A stretch of 48,414 nt of DNA, from assembly GCA_902786615.1 (NCBI GenBank), contig CADADE010000019.1, positions 1-48,414 of the forward strand, given 5' to 3'. Source of the DNA: Oscillospiraceae bacterium (GTDB lineage Bacteria > Bacillota_A > Clostridia > Oscillospirales > Oscillospiraceae). How positions within the stretch are numbered: the first letter of the stretch is position 1; each line of letters begins with the position of its first letter. The notes beneath the pieces were generated by a model. It did no database searches, was not told the origin of the DNA, and saw only the letters and a program-made list of their open reading frames with translations. Position numbers and translations under genes: made by a program. Shown in pieces: positions 32,781 through 39,881 of this stretch.

Positions 32781-33794
32781 TTATTGCAGGGCGCGGATGG
32801 CGCGCTCGATGTCCTCGCGCTCCTCACCGCTGACGATGCCCCATTCCTCGCGCATCAGGCGCAGTACCTCGCGGTAGGCCGCGATCGCGCCGGCTTTGTC
32901 GCCGCGGATCTCGCAGATGTGGGCGATGCTCATGGCACTGTCGGTGAATTTCGGCGAGGGCTGCAGCGCCTGGCCTTTGCGGTACCATTCGACGGCCTTG
33001 TCATACTCCTGGCGCTGGGTGTAGATGTCGCCCAGGGTCGTGGCGCAGCACCACTCGCTCTCGGCCAGGGATTCCAGCGCCTGAAGCTGCTGTTCGACCT
33101 CGGCCGCGTCTCCCGCCGCCAGGGCGATCTGGTAGCGGTACATCGGCACGCGAAAGCTCTTGTCGATGCGCGCCAGCTTCTCCAGCCAGTCCCGCGCCTC
33201 GGCGAGCCGGCGGTCGGCGATCAGATTATCCAGCAGCCACATGACGGCGCTGCGGTTGTCGGGATGGCGGCGGCAGTAGTCGCTGAACCAGGCGATCAGG
33301 GCGTGGTGGTTGCGCACGCACCAGTCGGGGATATAGCTGCCCCAGGCGTTGGCAAGCTCGCTGATCGCGTCGGGATCGCCGGCCTTCTCCACAGCCTCTT
33401 TGCCGACTGCTACGGCCAGCATCCGGTACTGCTCGGCCTGGTTGTTGTAGAGCTTTGCCAGCAGGGTCTTGGCCCGGCCCTCATAGTCCGGCTTTTCGGC
33501 AAAGGCCGTGAGCTGCTGTACAAGCTGCCGCTCCTCGGCCTCGCTGAACAGGCCGCGGGCGTAGATGTGGTTTTCGATGCGCTCCATCTGCTGCTCCGGG
33601 CTCATGGCGAAGAGCTGGTCGATGCTGACGCCGAAATACACGGCGATCTCCGGCAGCAGCTGCACGTCGGGGATGCTGTTGCCGCATTCCCACTTGCTGA
33701 CGGTCTGCGCGGTCACGTTCAGCGCGGCGGCCAGGGCCTCCTGCGTCAGGCCGCGGTCATTGCGCAGCCGGCGGATCTCTTTTCCCATTTCCAT
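32781..33794 (-). CDS. XRE regulator with tetratricopeptide-type C-terminus
   Basis: 337 residues; GGAGGTCAATCAC precedes ATG 33794. HTH_3 at 5-60 (LRNDRGLTQEALAAALNVTA and WECGNSIPDVQLLPEIA), then helical TPR-like repeats from about 85 (for example YDKAVEWYRKGQALQPSPKF, DKAGAIAAYREVLRLMREEW). Such regulators can sense peptides or partner proteins. It lies just beyond the phage cluster on the opposite strand, so it could be a phage or host gene. Target unknown. Confidence 0.85.
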   Translation of the reverse strand: MEMGKEIRRLRNDRGLTQEALAAALNVTAQTVSKWECGNSIPDVQLLPEIAVYFGVSIDQLFAMSPEQQMERIENHIYARGLFSEAEERQLVQQLTAFAEKPDYEGRAKTLLAKLYNNQAEQYRMLAVAVGKEAVEKAGDPDAISELANAWGSYIPDWCVRNHHALIAWFSDYCRRHPDNRSAVMWLLDNLIADRRLAEARDWLEKLARIDKSFRVPMYRYQIALAAGDAAEVEQQLQALESLAESEWCCATTLGDIYTQRQEYDKAVEWYRKGQALQPSPKFTDSAMSIAHICEIRGDKAGAIAAYREVLRLMREEWGIVSGEEREDIERAIRALQ

Positions 33795-33856
33795 GTGATT
33801 GACCTCCTTTGTCTGTCATGGCCAAAGCATAACAGACCGAAACGCGAAAAACCAGC

Positions 33857-33893
33857 GACCGCCGCGGGAGTCGACTCGCGCGGCGGTTGAGTT
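33857..33893 (-). terminator. Terminator of the 34-kb hypothetical gene (minus strand)
   Basis: ACCGCCGCG and CGCGGCGGT pair around a GTCGAC-centred loop; on the minus strand GGTTTTTCGCG follows. It lies 14 bases after the gene's stop. Confidence 0.7.
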
Positions 33894-33906
33894 GCGGGGG
33901 CGGGAA

Positions 33907-34932
33907 TCAGAATTTGATATCGTATTCAAATACCTGCCGCACCTCGTTTTGTGCTTCGCTTGAAAAAGAGGTGTTTCCGGCGCACTTCATTGCACTGAAA
34001 GCAGCGTCAAGGTTGGCGGCGACTTTTTCCGTGATGCCGGAAGAGTGGGTACATTTCAAAAAGAGATGTTGTTCGGTGATGGCGTTTTCCTTGTTTTCCA
34101 AGCGCATTTCGACCAAAGCCTTGATTTGCGGCTCGTTCTTGAAGAAGACAAGCTGCGGGCGGATCGGAGCATGCCCCTCAAAAGAAGTTTCAGCGGCGAT
34201 CTCTCCGGCGGACAATTCATCAGCGGCAGAAGAGTAAGATCCCTGCGCCTTTGCATTGCCCGCTGCGGCTTTCCCAGAAAGGAGCGCCGATTCAGATTTT
34301 TTATGAAGCGTCTTCTTTTGCTCTTTGATCGTTACCTTAAAATAACTTGCACCCAGATCCTGAGCGATCCTCTGCAATTCACCGACTCGCGCCTGCCGCA
34401 GGTAATCAAAGAAGTAGTCGATGGCAATGTATTGCTGGGGATTGACAGGATTCATATAGTAGAACTCCTGGTTGTTGTCAGGATAGAATGACAAGCCCCA
34501 TTCATTTACCTTATCGAGATAGACGGTGACGATACGAAGATCCTTTGCTAAGGTTTCATGCCCGATAGATCCTTCGCAGATGATATTGGATGCGTGTTTT
34601 TTGTCGATTTCGGCAAGTCGAATCATTTTAGACAGAAGAAAAACCCCGTCAGACAGGTTTTGAGGGAAGATCGGGTTAAGCGCGTCAAGATCTCGACTCA
34701 ATTTTTCCTGCCGCTGCTTCTCCTGTAATTGGCGCTTGAGCTCTGCAATATCCTCCAAATCAAATTTCCCGTCGCCGGTCTGATCAAGGGAGCGTATCAG
34801 GGAATCAGCAGAAGCGGAGACCGTTTCTCTGGCCTTTGCAACATTTTCCTTCGCTGTTTCAAATCCGGACTTCGCTTTTTCAGACAGCCCGCTCGCCAGC
34901 CCCTTAAGATTGATAAGCTTCTTATCAGCCAT
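33907..34932 (-). CDS. Unknown protein with EF-hand-like loop
   Basis: 341 residues from ATG 34932 (MADKKLINLKGLASGL), with AGGA about 11 bases upstream; a longer start at 34953 is possible. An N-terminal amphipathic helix rich in Ala/Lys (15-45) is followed by SLDQTGDGKFDLEDI (about 53-67), which fits the calcium-binding DxxGDGxxDxxD loop. Then a helical part (about 85-135), LRIVTVYLDKVNEWGLSFYP and YIAIDYFFDYLRQARVGELQ, a Ser/Ala-rich linker and a C-terminal domain. Lower GC than its neighbours, so possibly acquired. No family recognised. Confidence 0.7.
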   Translation of the reverse strand: MADKKLINLKGLASGLSEKAKSGFETAKENVAKARETVSASADSLIRSLDQTGDGKFDLEDIAELKRQLQEKQRQEKLSRDLDALNPIFPQNLSDGVFLLSKMIRLAEIDKKHASNIICEGSIGHETLAKDLRIVTVYLDKVNEWGLSFYPDNNQEFYYMNPVNPQQYIAIDYFFDYLRQARVGELQRIAQDLGASYFKVTIKEQKKTLHKKSESALLSGKAAAGNAKAQGSYSSAADELSAGEIAAETSFEGHAPIRPQLVFFKNEPQIKALVEMRLENKENAITEQHLFLKCTHSSGITEKVAANLDAAFSAMKCAGNTSFSSEAQNEVRQVFEYDIKF

Positions 34933-35005
34933 TATTTCATGCCATCCTTTCATCCAGTTGTTTTGTCATAAGCGATGTATAATCTGCGAGTTGTGATCAG
35001 GAGCA

Positions 35006-35734
35006 TCATTTCTCCACGGCCCAGCCCTTGAGGGGCAGGCGCTGCATGGCGCCGAAGATCTTGCTCTTCATGTCGGGATAGTCCGCGCTCAGCGCCGCGA
35101 GCAGCTGCTTGATCTCATAGCGCTTGCTGGTCTTGTCCATCGGGCAGGGGTTTTCCACGACCGGGAGATCGAGCTTTTCGGCGAGGTTCCGGATCTTCTG
35201 CTCCCCCGCGTAGACGAGGGGGCGGATCTGCGTGATGCCGCTGCGGTCGAGGAAGGTCACGGGCTGGAAGCAGCTCAGCCGCCCCTCCAGCAGCAGGCTC
35301 ATCAGAAAGGTCTCCACCGCGTCGTCAAAGTGGTGGCCGAGGGCGAGCTTGTTGAGCCCGCGCTCCTTCAAAATGCCGTTGAGCGCGCCGCGGCGCATCT
35401 TCGCGCAGAGGGAGCAGGGGTTTTCCTCCTGACGCACGTCGAACACGACCTCCTTGATGTCGGTCTTGCGGCAGGTGTAGGGGATGCCCTCCGCTTCGCA
35501 CAGCGCCGCCACCGGCGTGAAGTCCATGCCCTCGAAGCCGAGTTCGATCGTCACGGCCTCCAGCTCGAAGGGCTTGGGGTAGTAGCTTTTCAGATGCTTG
35601 AGCGCCAGCAGCAGCACCAGGCTGTCCTTTCCGCCCGAGACGCCGACCGCCACACGGTCGCCCGCCTCGATCATGCGGTAATCGTCCACGGCGCGGCGCA
35701 CCGTGCCGGTAAAATCGTTGAGGATGTCGTTCAT
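35006..35734 (-). CDS. ttcA: TtcA-family tRNA 2-thiocytidine biosynthesis protein (PP-loop ATPase)
   Basis: 242 residues from ATG 35734, with GGAG 7 bases upstream. The PP-loop VGVSGGKDSLVLLLAL binds ATP. CSLCAKMRRG and NPCPMDKTSKRYEIK hold the Cys residues that ligate the Fe-S cluster in TtcA, and LGHHFDDAVETFLM is the family signature. It thiolates cytidine 32 of tRNA. The symbol follows the family; a relative with another tRNA target cannot be ruled out. Confidence 0.85.
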   Translation of the reverse strand: MNDILNDFTGTVRRAVDDYRMIEAGDRVAVGVSGGKDSLVLLLALKHLKSYYPKPFELEAVTIELGFEGMDFTPVAALCEAEGIPYTCRKTDIKEVVFDVRQEENPCSLCAKMRRGALNGILKERGLNKLALGHHFDDAVETFLMSLLLEGRLSCFQPVTFLDRSGITQIRPLVYAGEQKIRNLAEKLDLPVVENPCPMDKTSKRYEIKQLLAALSADYPDMKSKIFGAMQRLPLKGWAVEK

Positions 35735-35846
35735 GCTTTTCTCCGAAAAAAACAAAAAATCAAAATCAGGATTAAAGAGGATTCGGAAGAATTCGAGAGA
35801 TTTTGAGAGATTTGAAAATCAGAATTAAATTCTTTCAAAAAATCCG

Positions 35847-35875
35847 TTGACAGGCCTTGCCTCCTGTGGTATAAA
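35847..35875 (+). promoter_or_regulatory. Sigma-A promoter of rplM-rpsI
   Basis: TTGACA (35847-35852), 17-base spacer, TATAAA (35870-35875). Close to consensus, as expected for ribosomal-protein genes. Confidence 0.88.
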
Positions 35876-35886
35876 AATAAAGCGCG

Positions 35887-35929
35887 TTCGGCGGAAGCGG
35901 CCCGATTTGGGTCTATTTTAACCGCCGAA
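35887..35929 (+). promoter_or_regulatory. Probable L13 leader structure
   Basis: TTCGGCGG (35887-35894) pairs with CCGCCGAA (35922-35929), just after the promoter and 46 bases before rplM. A short structured leader for L13 autoregulation is known in Firmicutes (L13 leader). The match is by position and structure only. Confidence 0.6.
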
Positions 35930-35975
35930 GCTACGATTGTCAAAACATTTCACATTATATGGAGGCAAAGCTGAT

Positions 35976-36348
35976 ATGTCCACCACCATGCTCACCAAGG
36001 AGACCGTTGCCCGCAAGTGGTACGTCCTTGACGCAGCCGGCAAGCCCATGGGCAAGACCGCTGCGCTCGCCGCCGATCTGCTGCGCGGCAAGCTGAAAAC
36101 CGATTACACTCCTCACGTTGACTGCGGCGATTACGTCATCATCATCAACGCCAAGGACGCCGTCCTCACCGGCAAGAAGCTGGAGCAGAAGTACTACCGT
36201 ACCCACTCCGGTTACCCCGGCGGCCTGAAGTGTCCGCGGCATGCTGCAGAAGAACACCATCGCTCAGTGGCAGCTCAAGCGCCTGCGCATCTTCGCCGGT
36301 GCCGAGCACGACCACGCCGCCCAGAAGCCCGAAGTCTGGGATCGCTGA
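35976..36348 (+). pseudogene. rplM: Ribosomal protein L13 gene with internal deletion and frameshift
   Basis: ATG 35976 has GGAGG upstream. Codons 1-87 are normal L13 ([20 protein letters not shown] through [13 protein letters not shown]). Then about 20 residues that every L13 has between GGLK and the (V/A)(K/R)GML motif are missing, and the frame shifts. The rest of L13 ([38 protein letters not shown]) continues in another frame to TGA 36346-36348. L13 is near-essential, so an assembly or read error is likely; a real second copy elsewhere is the alternative. The original frame ends with an unrelated basic tail. Confidence 0.85.
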
Positions 36349-36365
36349 GAAGGAGGTAACACACT

Positions 36366-36782
36366 ATGGCAACCTACAAGACCAAGAAGCCCTATATGTA
36401 CGGTACCGGCCGCCGGAAGTCCTCCGTCGCCCGCGTTCACCTGATTCCGAACGGCACCGGCGTCATCACCATCAACGGCCGTGACATCGACGATTACTTC
36501 GGTCTCGATACCCTGAAGCTCATCGTCCGTCAGCCCCTGGTCGCCACCAGCACCCTCGGCAAAGTCGACATCGAGGCCACCGTCGCCGGCGGCGGCGTGT
36601 CCGGCCAGGCCGGCGCCATCCGCCACGGCATCGCCCGCGCCCTGCTCCTCGTCGACGAGGGCAACCGCGCCATCCTGAAGGCCGCCGGTCTGCTGACCCG
36701 CGACCCGCGCATGAAAGAGCGTAAGAAGTACGGCCTCAACCTCAAAGCGGCTCGTAGAGCGCCTCAGTTCTCGAAGCGTTAA
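36366..36782 (+). CDS. rpsI: Ribosomal protein S9
   Basis: 138 residues; AGGAGGTAACACACT precedes ATG 36366. Contains [15 protein letters not shown], the central [15 protein letters not shown] and ends in RAPQFSKR, the conserved tail whose last Arg reaches the ribosomal P site. Part of the rplM-rpsI operon. The conjugative element begins behind its 3' end. Confidence 0.97.
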   Translation: MATYKTKKPYMYGTGRRKSSVARVHLIPNGTGVITINGRDIDDYFGLDTLKLIVRQPLVATSTLGKVDIEATVAGGGVSGQAGAIRHGIARALLLVDEGNRAILKAAGLLTRDPRMKERKKYGLNLKAARRAPQFSKR

Positions 36783-36805
36783 TCAGACGCAGCAAGTGTC
36801 GAAAA

Positions 36806-36837
36806 AGCCCGGAAATACGCCATTTCCGGGCTCTTTT
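36806..36837 (+). terminator. Terminator of rplM-rpsI
   Basis: AGCCCGGAAAT (36806-36816) pairs with ATTTCCGGGCT (36822-36832) followed by CTTTT. Strong. Confidence 0.92.
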
Positions 36838-36906
36838 CATGCCCGGGAATCTTTGATCGGATTTGATGGCGTTTCATGGGTTTTGCCGGAGATTTAGTAG
36901 TTAATA

Positions 36907-37016
36907 CTGAGACAATAGTTAATGAATGAGACAAAAAAACGAAAATGAGCGAGAGTAAGAAGTGTGCTTGTTCTCATTTTTGGATCTCACTTAACACAGT
37001 ACGATTATTGTCTCAG
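36907..37016. mobile_element. 110-bp inverted-repeat element (MITE-like or IS remnant)
   Basis: Perfect 11-bp terminal inverted repeats, CTGAGACAATA (36907-36917) and TATTGTCTCAG (37006-37016). TGAGACAA occurs again 18 bases in at the left; at the right TGAGATCC and TGAGAACAAG appear on the inner strand, so each end carries several similar sub-sites. There is no coding capacity. No clear target duplication is seen. It lies between rpsI and the first gene of the conjugative element. Confidence 0.65.
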
Positions 37017-37102
37017 AAGCAAATTAACCTCATATTACGGAGCAGGAAACGTTTGACGGATTCTGATGGAATCTGACCATTCGTATACTTGTTTATCCGA
37101 TT

Positions 37103-37151
37103 TTGAGACGTTCAGCGGAAAGCTCTTCTGCCGGGCGTCTTTTTCTTTTCA
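37103..37151 (+). terminator. Terminator-like hairpin before the conjugative genes
   Basis: AGACGTTCAGCGG and CCGGGCGTCT form an imperfect stem followed by TTTTTCTTTTC. No gene precedes it closely, so it may be an attenuator in a leader transcript or insulate the element from the rpsI operon. Confidence 0.6.
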
Positions 37152-37167
37152 GAAGAATAAGCCTCCA

Positions 37168-37218
37168 TTACATAGCCCGGTGACTGTTTTACGACGGTGA
37201 CCGGGCTTTTTTCTTTTC
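37168..37218 (+). terminator. Second terminator/attenuator in the leader
   Basis: AGCCCGGT pairs with ACCGGGCT (tip includes CGACGGTG), followed by TTTTTTCTTTTC. It ends about 43 bases before the first Cys-rich gene. Two terminators in a row fit attenuation control of the element's genes. Confidence 0.7.
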
Positions 37219-37260
37219 TGCAGGCTCTGCAGAGGAAATCTAAGAAACGGAGGATAACCC

Positions 37261-37518
37261 ATGAACAAAGAAACCATTATCATCGACGGCGTGCGTTACT
37301 ATGCTGACCGTCCCCAAAGCTGCAGAGGCTGCTTCTTCTGGAAAAACCGCAAAGTCGGCTGCTCCCTCAAAAAGGAGAACTGCTACTACCTGGCAGAGTC
37401 GCCCAAGCCCACTTCCCCTTGCGTGGGTTGTTGTTACAGCCCTTGTGTGAGTTTCTGTATGAAGAAATGTATGAACGAGGTCTTTAGGACCCGAATGGAG
37501 GTGCCGAAGAATGCGTGA
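37261..37518 (+). CDS. Cys-rich small protein of the conjugative element (1)
   Basis: 85 residues; GGAGGATAACCC precedes ATG 37261. About a dozen Cys in pairs (CRGCFFW, CVGCCYSPC, CMKKC) suggest zinc or iron-sulfur binding. Small proteins of this kind are often found just upstream of RepA in Firmicute conjugative elements. Function unknown. Overlaps the next gene by 8 bases. Confidence 0.75.
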   Translation: MNKETIIIDGVRYYADRPQSCRGCFFWKNRKVGCSLKKENCYYLAESPKPTSPCVGCCYSPCVSFCMKKCMNEVFRTRMEVPKNA

Positions 37519-37741
37519 GACAGAAAATCTAAACTTCTACAGAAACCTCATGAAACACGAGGTCACCGTGGATCGTAACAAAGCGACTCCCCGATGCAAA
37601 AACTGCTGCTACTATCATCCGGATTTTAAGTACAGGAGATGCCTATACGCCACATGTCCTTACGGCAAGCCTGACAGCGAAGTGTTCAGGCAGAAGCCCC
37701 TTCGTTGGGACAAGTTTTCCGGTCGGGAGGTGGTGATATGA
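37511..37741 (+). CDS. Cys-rich small protein of the conjugative element (2)
   Basis: 76 residues; GGAGGTGCCGAAGA precedes ATG 37511. Cys pairs CKNCCYYHPDFKYRRCLYATC point to a metal site related to the gene before it. Overlaps or abuts repA. Function unknown. Confidence 0.75.
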   Translation: MRETENLNFYRNLMKHEVTVDRNKATPRCKNCCYYHPDFKYRRCLYATCPYGKPDSEVFRQKPLRWDKFSGREVVI

Positions 37742-38626
37742 GTGCATGACTACTTTTATGGCGTTCAGGCAAAGCAGTTCTCCTTTATCCGTGTCCCGAC
37801 GCTCCTGTTCACGGATGACCAGTACAAATACGTCTCTGCTGAAGCAAAGGTTCTCTACGGGATTCTTCTGAGCCGTATGGATCTGTCGGCGAAAAACGGT
37901 TGGATCGATGATCAGGGCAGGGTCTTTATCATCTGCACACTCTCAGAAGTTATGGAGAAGATGAACTGTGCAGACAACAAGGCTACCAAACTGATGAAGG
38001 AGCTGGAAGAAAAATGTGGATTGATCGAGCGAAAGCGTCAGGGCCTTTGCAAGCCTGACTTGATCTACGTCAAGAACTTTCTGGATGTGGATAACCCTGT
38101 GGAACCACGATTCCAGACTCGTGATAATCACGATTCCGGAGTCGCGGAAATCACGATTCAGGATCCTTCAAAATCACGACCAAGTAATAAAGATCAAAAA
38201 GATATTGATCTTAGTTATACAGAGAATCCTATCTTATCCGGATGGGATGCGGATGGGATGAGTGATTATGAGCGTTATAAGAACTGGTTCAGAACGGAAT
38301 TGGAGTTCGACATTCTCTTGCAGGATCATCCTACAGAAAAAGAAACCATTGAGGGAATTCTGGAGATCCTCGCCGAGACCTGCAGCTCAAAGAGAAAAAT
38401 GATCCGTATTGCCGGGGATGACATGCCAAGGGAAGTTGTAAAGGGCAGGCTGATGAAGTTGAACTTCATGCATATCCAGTACGTTCTGGATTGTCTGCAC
38501 GAGAACACTTCCGAAGTGAAGAACATCAAGAAGTATCTGCTGGCAGTGCTTTACAATGCCCCGGTAACGATCAGTCCCTATTACCAGAACCAAGTAAACC
38601 ATGACTTTCATGGGTTCCGAGCATGA
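37742..38626 (+). CDS. repA: Replication initiator RepA (RepA_N family)
   Basis: 294 residues from GTG 37742, with GGGAGG about 11 bases upstream. RepA_N winged-helix domain (about 1-110): FSFIRVPTLLFTDDQYKYVS, AKVLYGILLSRMDLSAKNGW and ALSEVMEKMN-like helices. A variable middle (about 115-150) covers the iterons at 38106-38181. The C-terminal DUF6017-like domain ends in YLLAVLYNAPVTI. It supports plasmid-like replication of the excised element; in RepA_N replicons the origin commonly lies within the rep gene, as here. Confidence 0.9.
   Translation: MHDYFYGVQAKQFSFIRVPTLLFTDDQYKYVSAEAKVLYGILLSRMDLSAKNGWIDDQGRVFIICTLSEVMEKMNCADNKATKLMKELEEKCGLIERKRQGLCKPDLIYVKNFLDVDNPVEPRFQTRDNHDSGVAEITIQDPSKSRPSNKDQKDIDLSYTENPILSGWDADGMSDYERYKNWFRTELEFDILLQDHPTEKETIEGILEILAETCSSKRKMIRIAGDDMPREVVKGRLMKLNFMHIQYVLDCLHENTSEVKNIKKYLLAVLYNAPVTISPYYQNQVNHDFHGFRA
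38106..38181 (+). repeat. Four 23-bp iterons within repA (candidate origin)
   Basis: CACGA(TTC) starts at 38106, 38129, 38152 and 38175, exactly 23 bases apart. The units read CACGATTCCAGACTCG, CACGATTCCGGAGTCG, CACGATTCAGGATCC and CACGACC, each preceded by AAT except the first. Regular phased repeats inside rep fit RepA-binding sites of an oriV. Confidence 0.75.
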
Positions 38627-38643
38627 GGAGGTGAAAGATTACC

Positions 38644-39510
38644 ATGGAGAATGAAAAACAGTTGGACCGGGTTGAGAAGATCCCGATCACAGAGCTGGTG
38701 CCTTTCAAGAATCACCCCTTCCGGGTTGTTGAGGACGAATCCATGCTCAGGACCACGGAAAGCATTGCTATGTTCGGCGTACTGACGCCATTGATTGCAA
38801 GGCCGGCTGAAGACGGTAAATATGAGATCATCTCCGGTCACAGGCGAGCTCATGCGGCAGCTGCTGTCGGTCTAACAGAGGTGCCAGTCATAGTCCGGGA
38901 CATGGATGATGACGTTGCGAAGATTCTCGTTGTGGACAGCAACCTGCAAAGAGAAAATATCCTTCCCTCGGAGAGGGCATTTGCTTACAAGATGAAAGCA
39001 GATGTCATAAAGCACCAGGGAGAACGAACTGATCTAACTTCGGGACAAGTTGTCCCAAAGTTCAAAAGGACAACGGAAGCAATCGGAGCAGAGACCGGTG
39101 ACAGCTACAAAACTATCCAACGCTTTATCCGCCTTACCAACCTGATTCCGGAGCTCCTGGATATGCTCGATCAGAAGAAAATCTCTTTCAATCCGGCTGT
39201 AGAGCTCTCGTATTTGAAGCCAGAGGAACAGCAGAACCTGATCGAAGCCATGGATTTCACTCAGGCAGCTCCCTCCCTTTCACAGGCAATGCGCCTCAAA
39301 AAGCTCAGCCAGGAAAGCGGCTGTACTCTTGAGGATATGTGTGTGATCCTGGGAGAGGTCAAAAAGGGAGATTTGGAACGGGTCGCCTTCAAGAGTGAGC
39401 AGCTCCGGAAATACTTCCCTAAGTCCTATACGCCCAGACAGATGAGCGATGTGATCCTGAAACTTCTGGATCAGTGGCAGAAGAAACGCCAGCGAGACAA
39501 GGCAAGATGA
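38644..39510 (+). CDS. parB: ParB/Spo0J-type partition protein
   Basis: 288 residues; GAGGAGGTGAAAGATTACC precedes ATG 38644. ParB N domain with IPITELVPFKNHPFRVVEDE, GVLTPLIARPAEDGKYEIIS, GHRRAHAAAAVGL and the NLQRENILPSERAFAY motif (CTP-binding region of ParB proteins), then an HTH (TEAIGAETGDSYKTIQRFIR). No parA lies nearby in the window. Likely supports maintenance of the element. Confidence 0.9.
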   Translation: MENEKQLDRVEKIPITELVPFKNHPFRVVEDESMLRTTESIAMFGVLTPLIARPAEDGKYEIISGHRRAHAAAAVGLTEVPVIVRDMDDDVAKILVVDSNLQRENILPSERAFAYKMKADVIKHQGERTDLTSGQVVPKFKRTTEAIGAETGDSYKTIQRFIRLTNLIPELLDMLDQKKISFNPAVELSYLKPEEQQNLIEAMDFTQAAPSLSQAMRLKKLSQESGCTLEDMCVILGEVKKGDLERVAFKSEQLRKYFPKSYTPRQMSDVILKLLDQWQKKRQRDKAR

Positions 39511-39599
39511 CAACAGAACATGTACCTCAAGCAGCGTCTTTGAAGGAATTCAGAGGCGCTATCCTTTTATCAAAACCAAAAAACAAAGGAGAAATGAAC

Positions 39600-39881
39600 A
39601 TGAAGAACGATGATTCCCTGAAGAGAATTAGGGCCATGGCTGAAGCTCTTGCTAAGCTTCAGAAAGCACAGGACGAAGAAAAGGCTGTGCAGGCTATGGA
39701 AGAAACTGAGGATGATGATATGGATCTCGTGGCGGATATGCTGATGGAGATCGCTGATCTGCTTTCTCAGGCTGCGGAACTCAGCGCCCAGGCTGCGGCG
39801 CTCATTAACGGCGAGGATATCGAAGCTGACTGCTTCCCTCGCTGCTGTGTGATGGAGGTGTACTTCGATGATGAACTTTGA
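39600..39881 (+). CDS. Small acidic helical protein of the element
   Basis: 93 residues from ATG 39600, with AAAGGAG 9 bases upstream; ATG 39594 is an alternative. Acidic, helical (MAEALAKLQKAQDEEKAVQA; MDLVADMLMEIADLLSQAAE), ends with CFPRCCVMEVYFDDEL. No known domain. Overlaps the next start by 14 bases, so translation is coupled. Confidence 0.65.
   Translation: MKNDDSLKRIRAMAEALAKLQKAQDEEKAVQAMEETEDDDMDLVADMLMEIADLLSQAAELSAQAAALINGEDIEADCFPRCCVMEVYFDDEL

Noticed and set aside
38106..38181. CRISPR-like regular repeats
   Set aside because: Repeats of 7-8 bases at 23-bp spacing inside a coding gene, with no spacers of CRISPR size; better explained as iterons.
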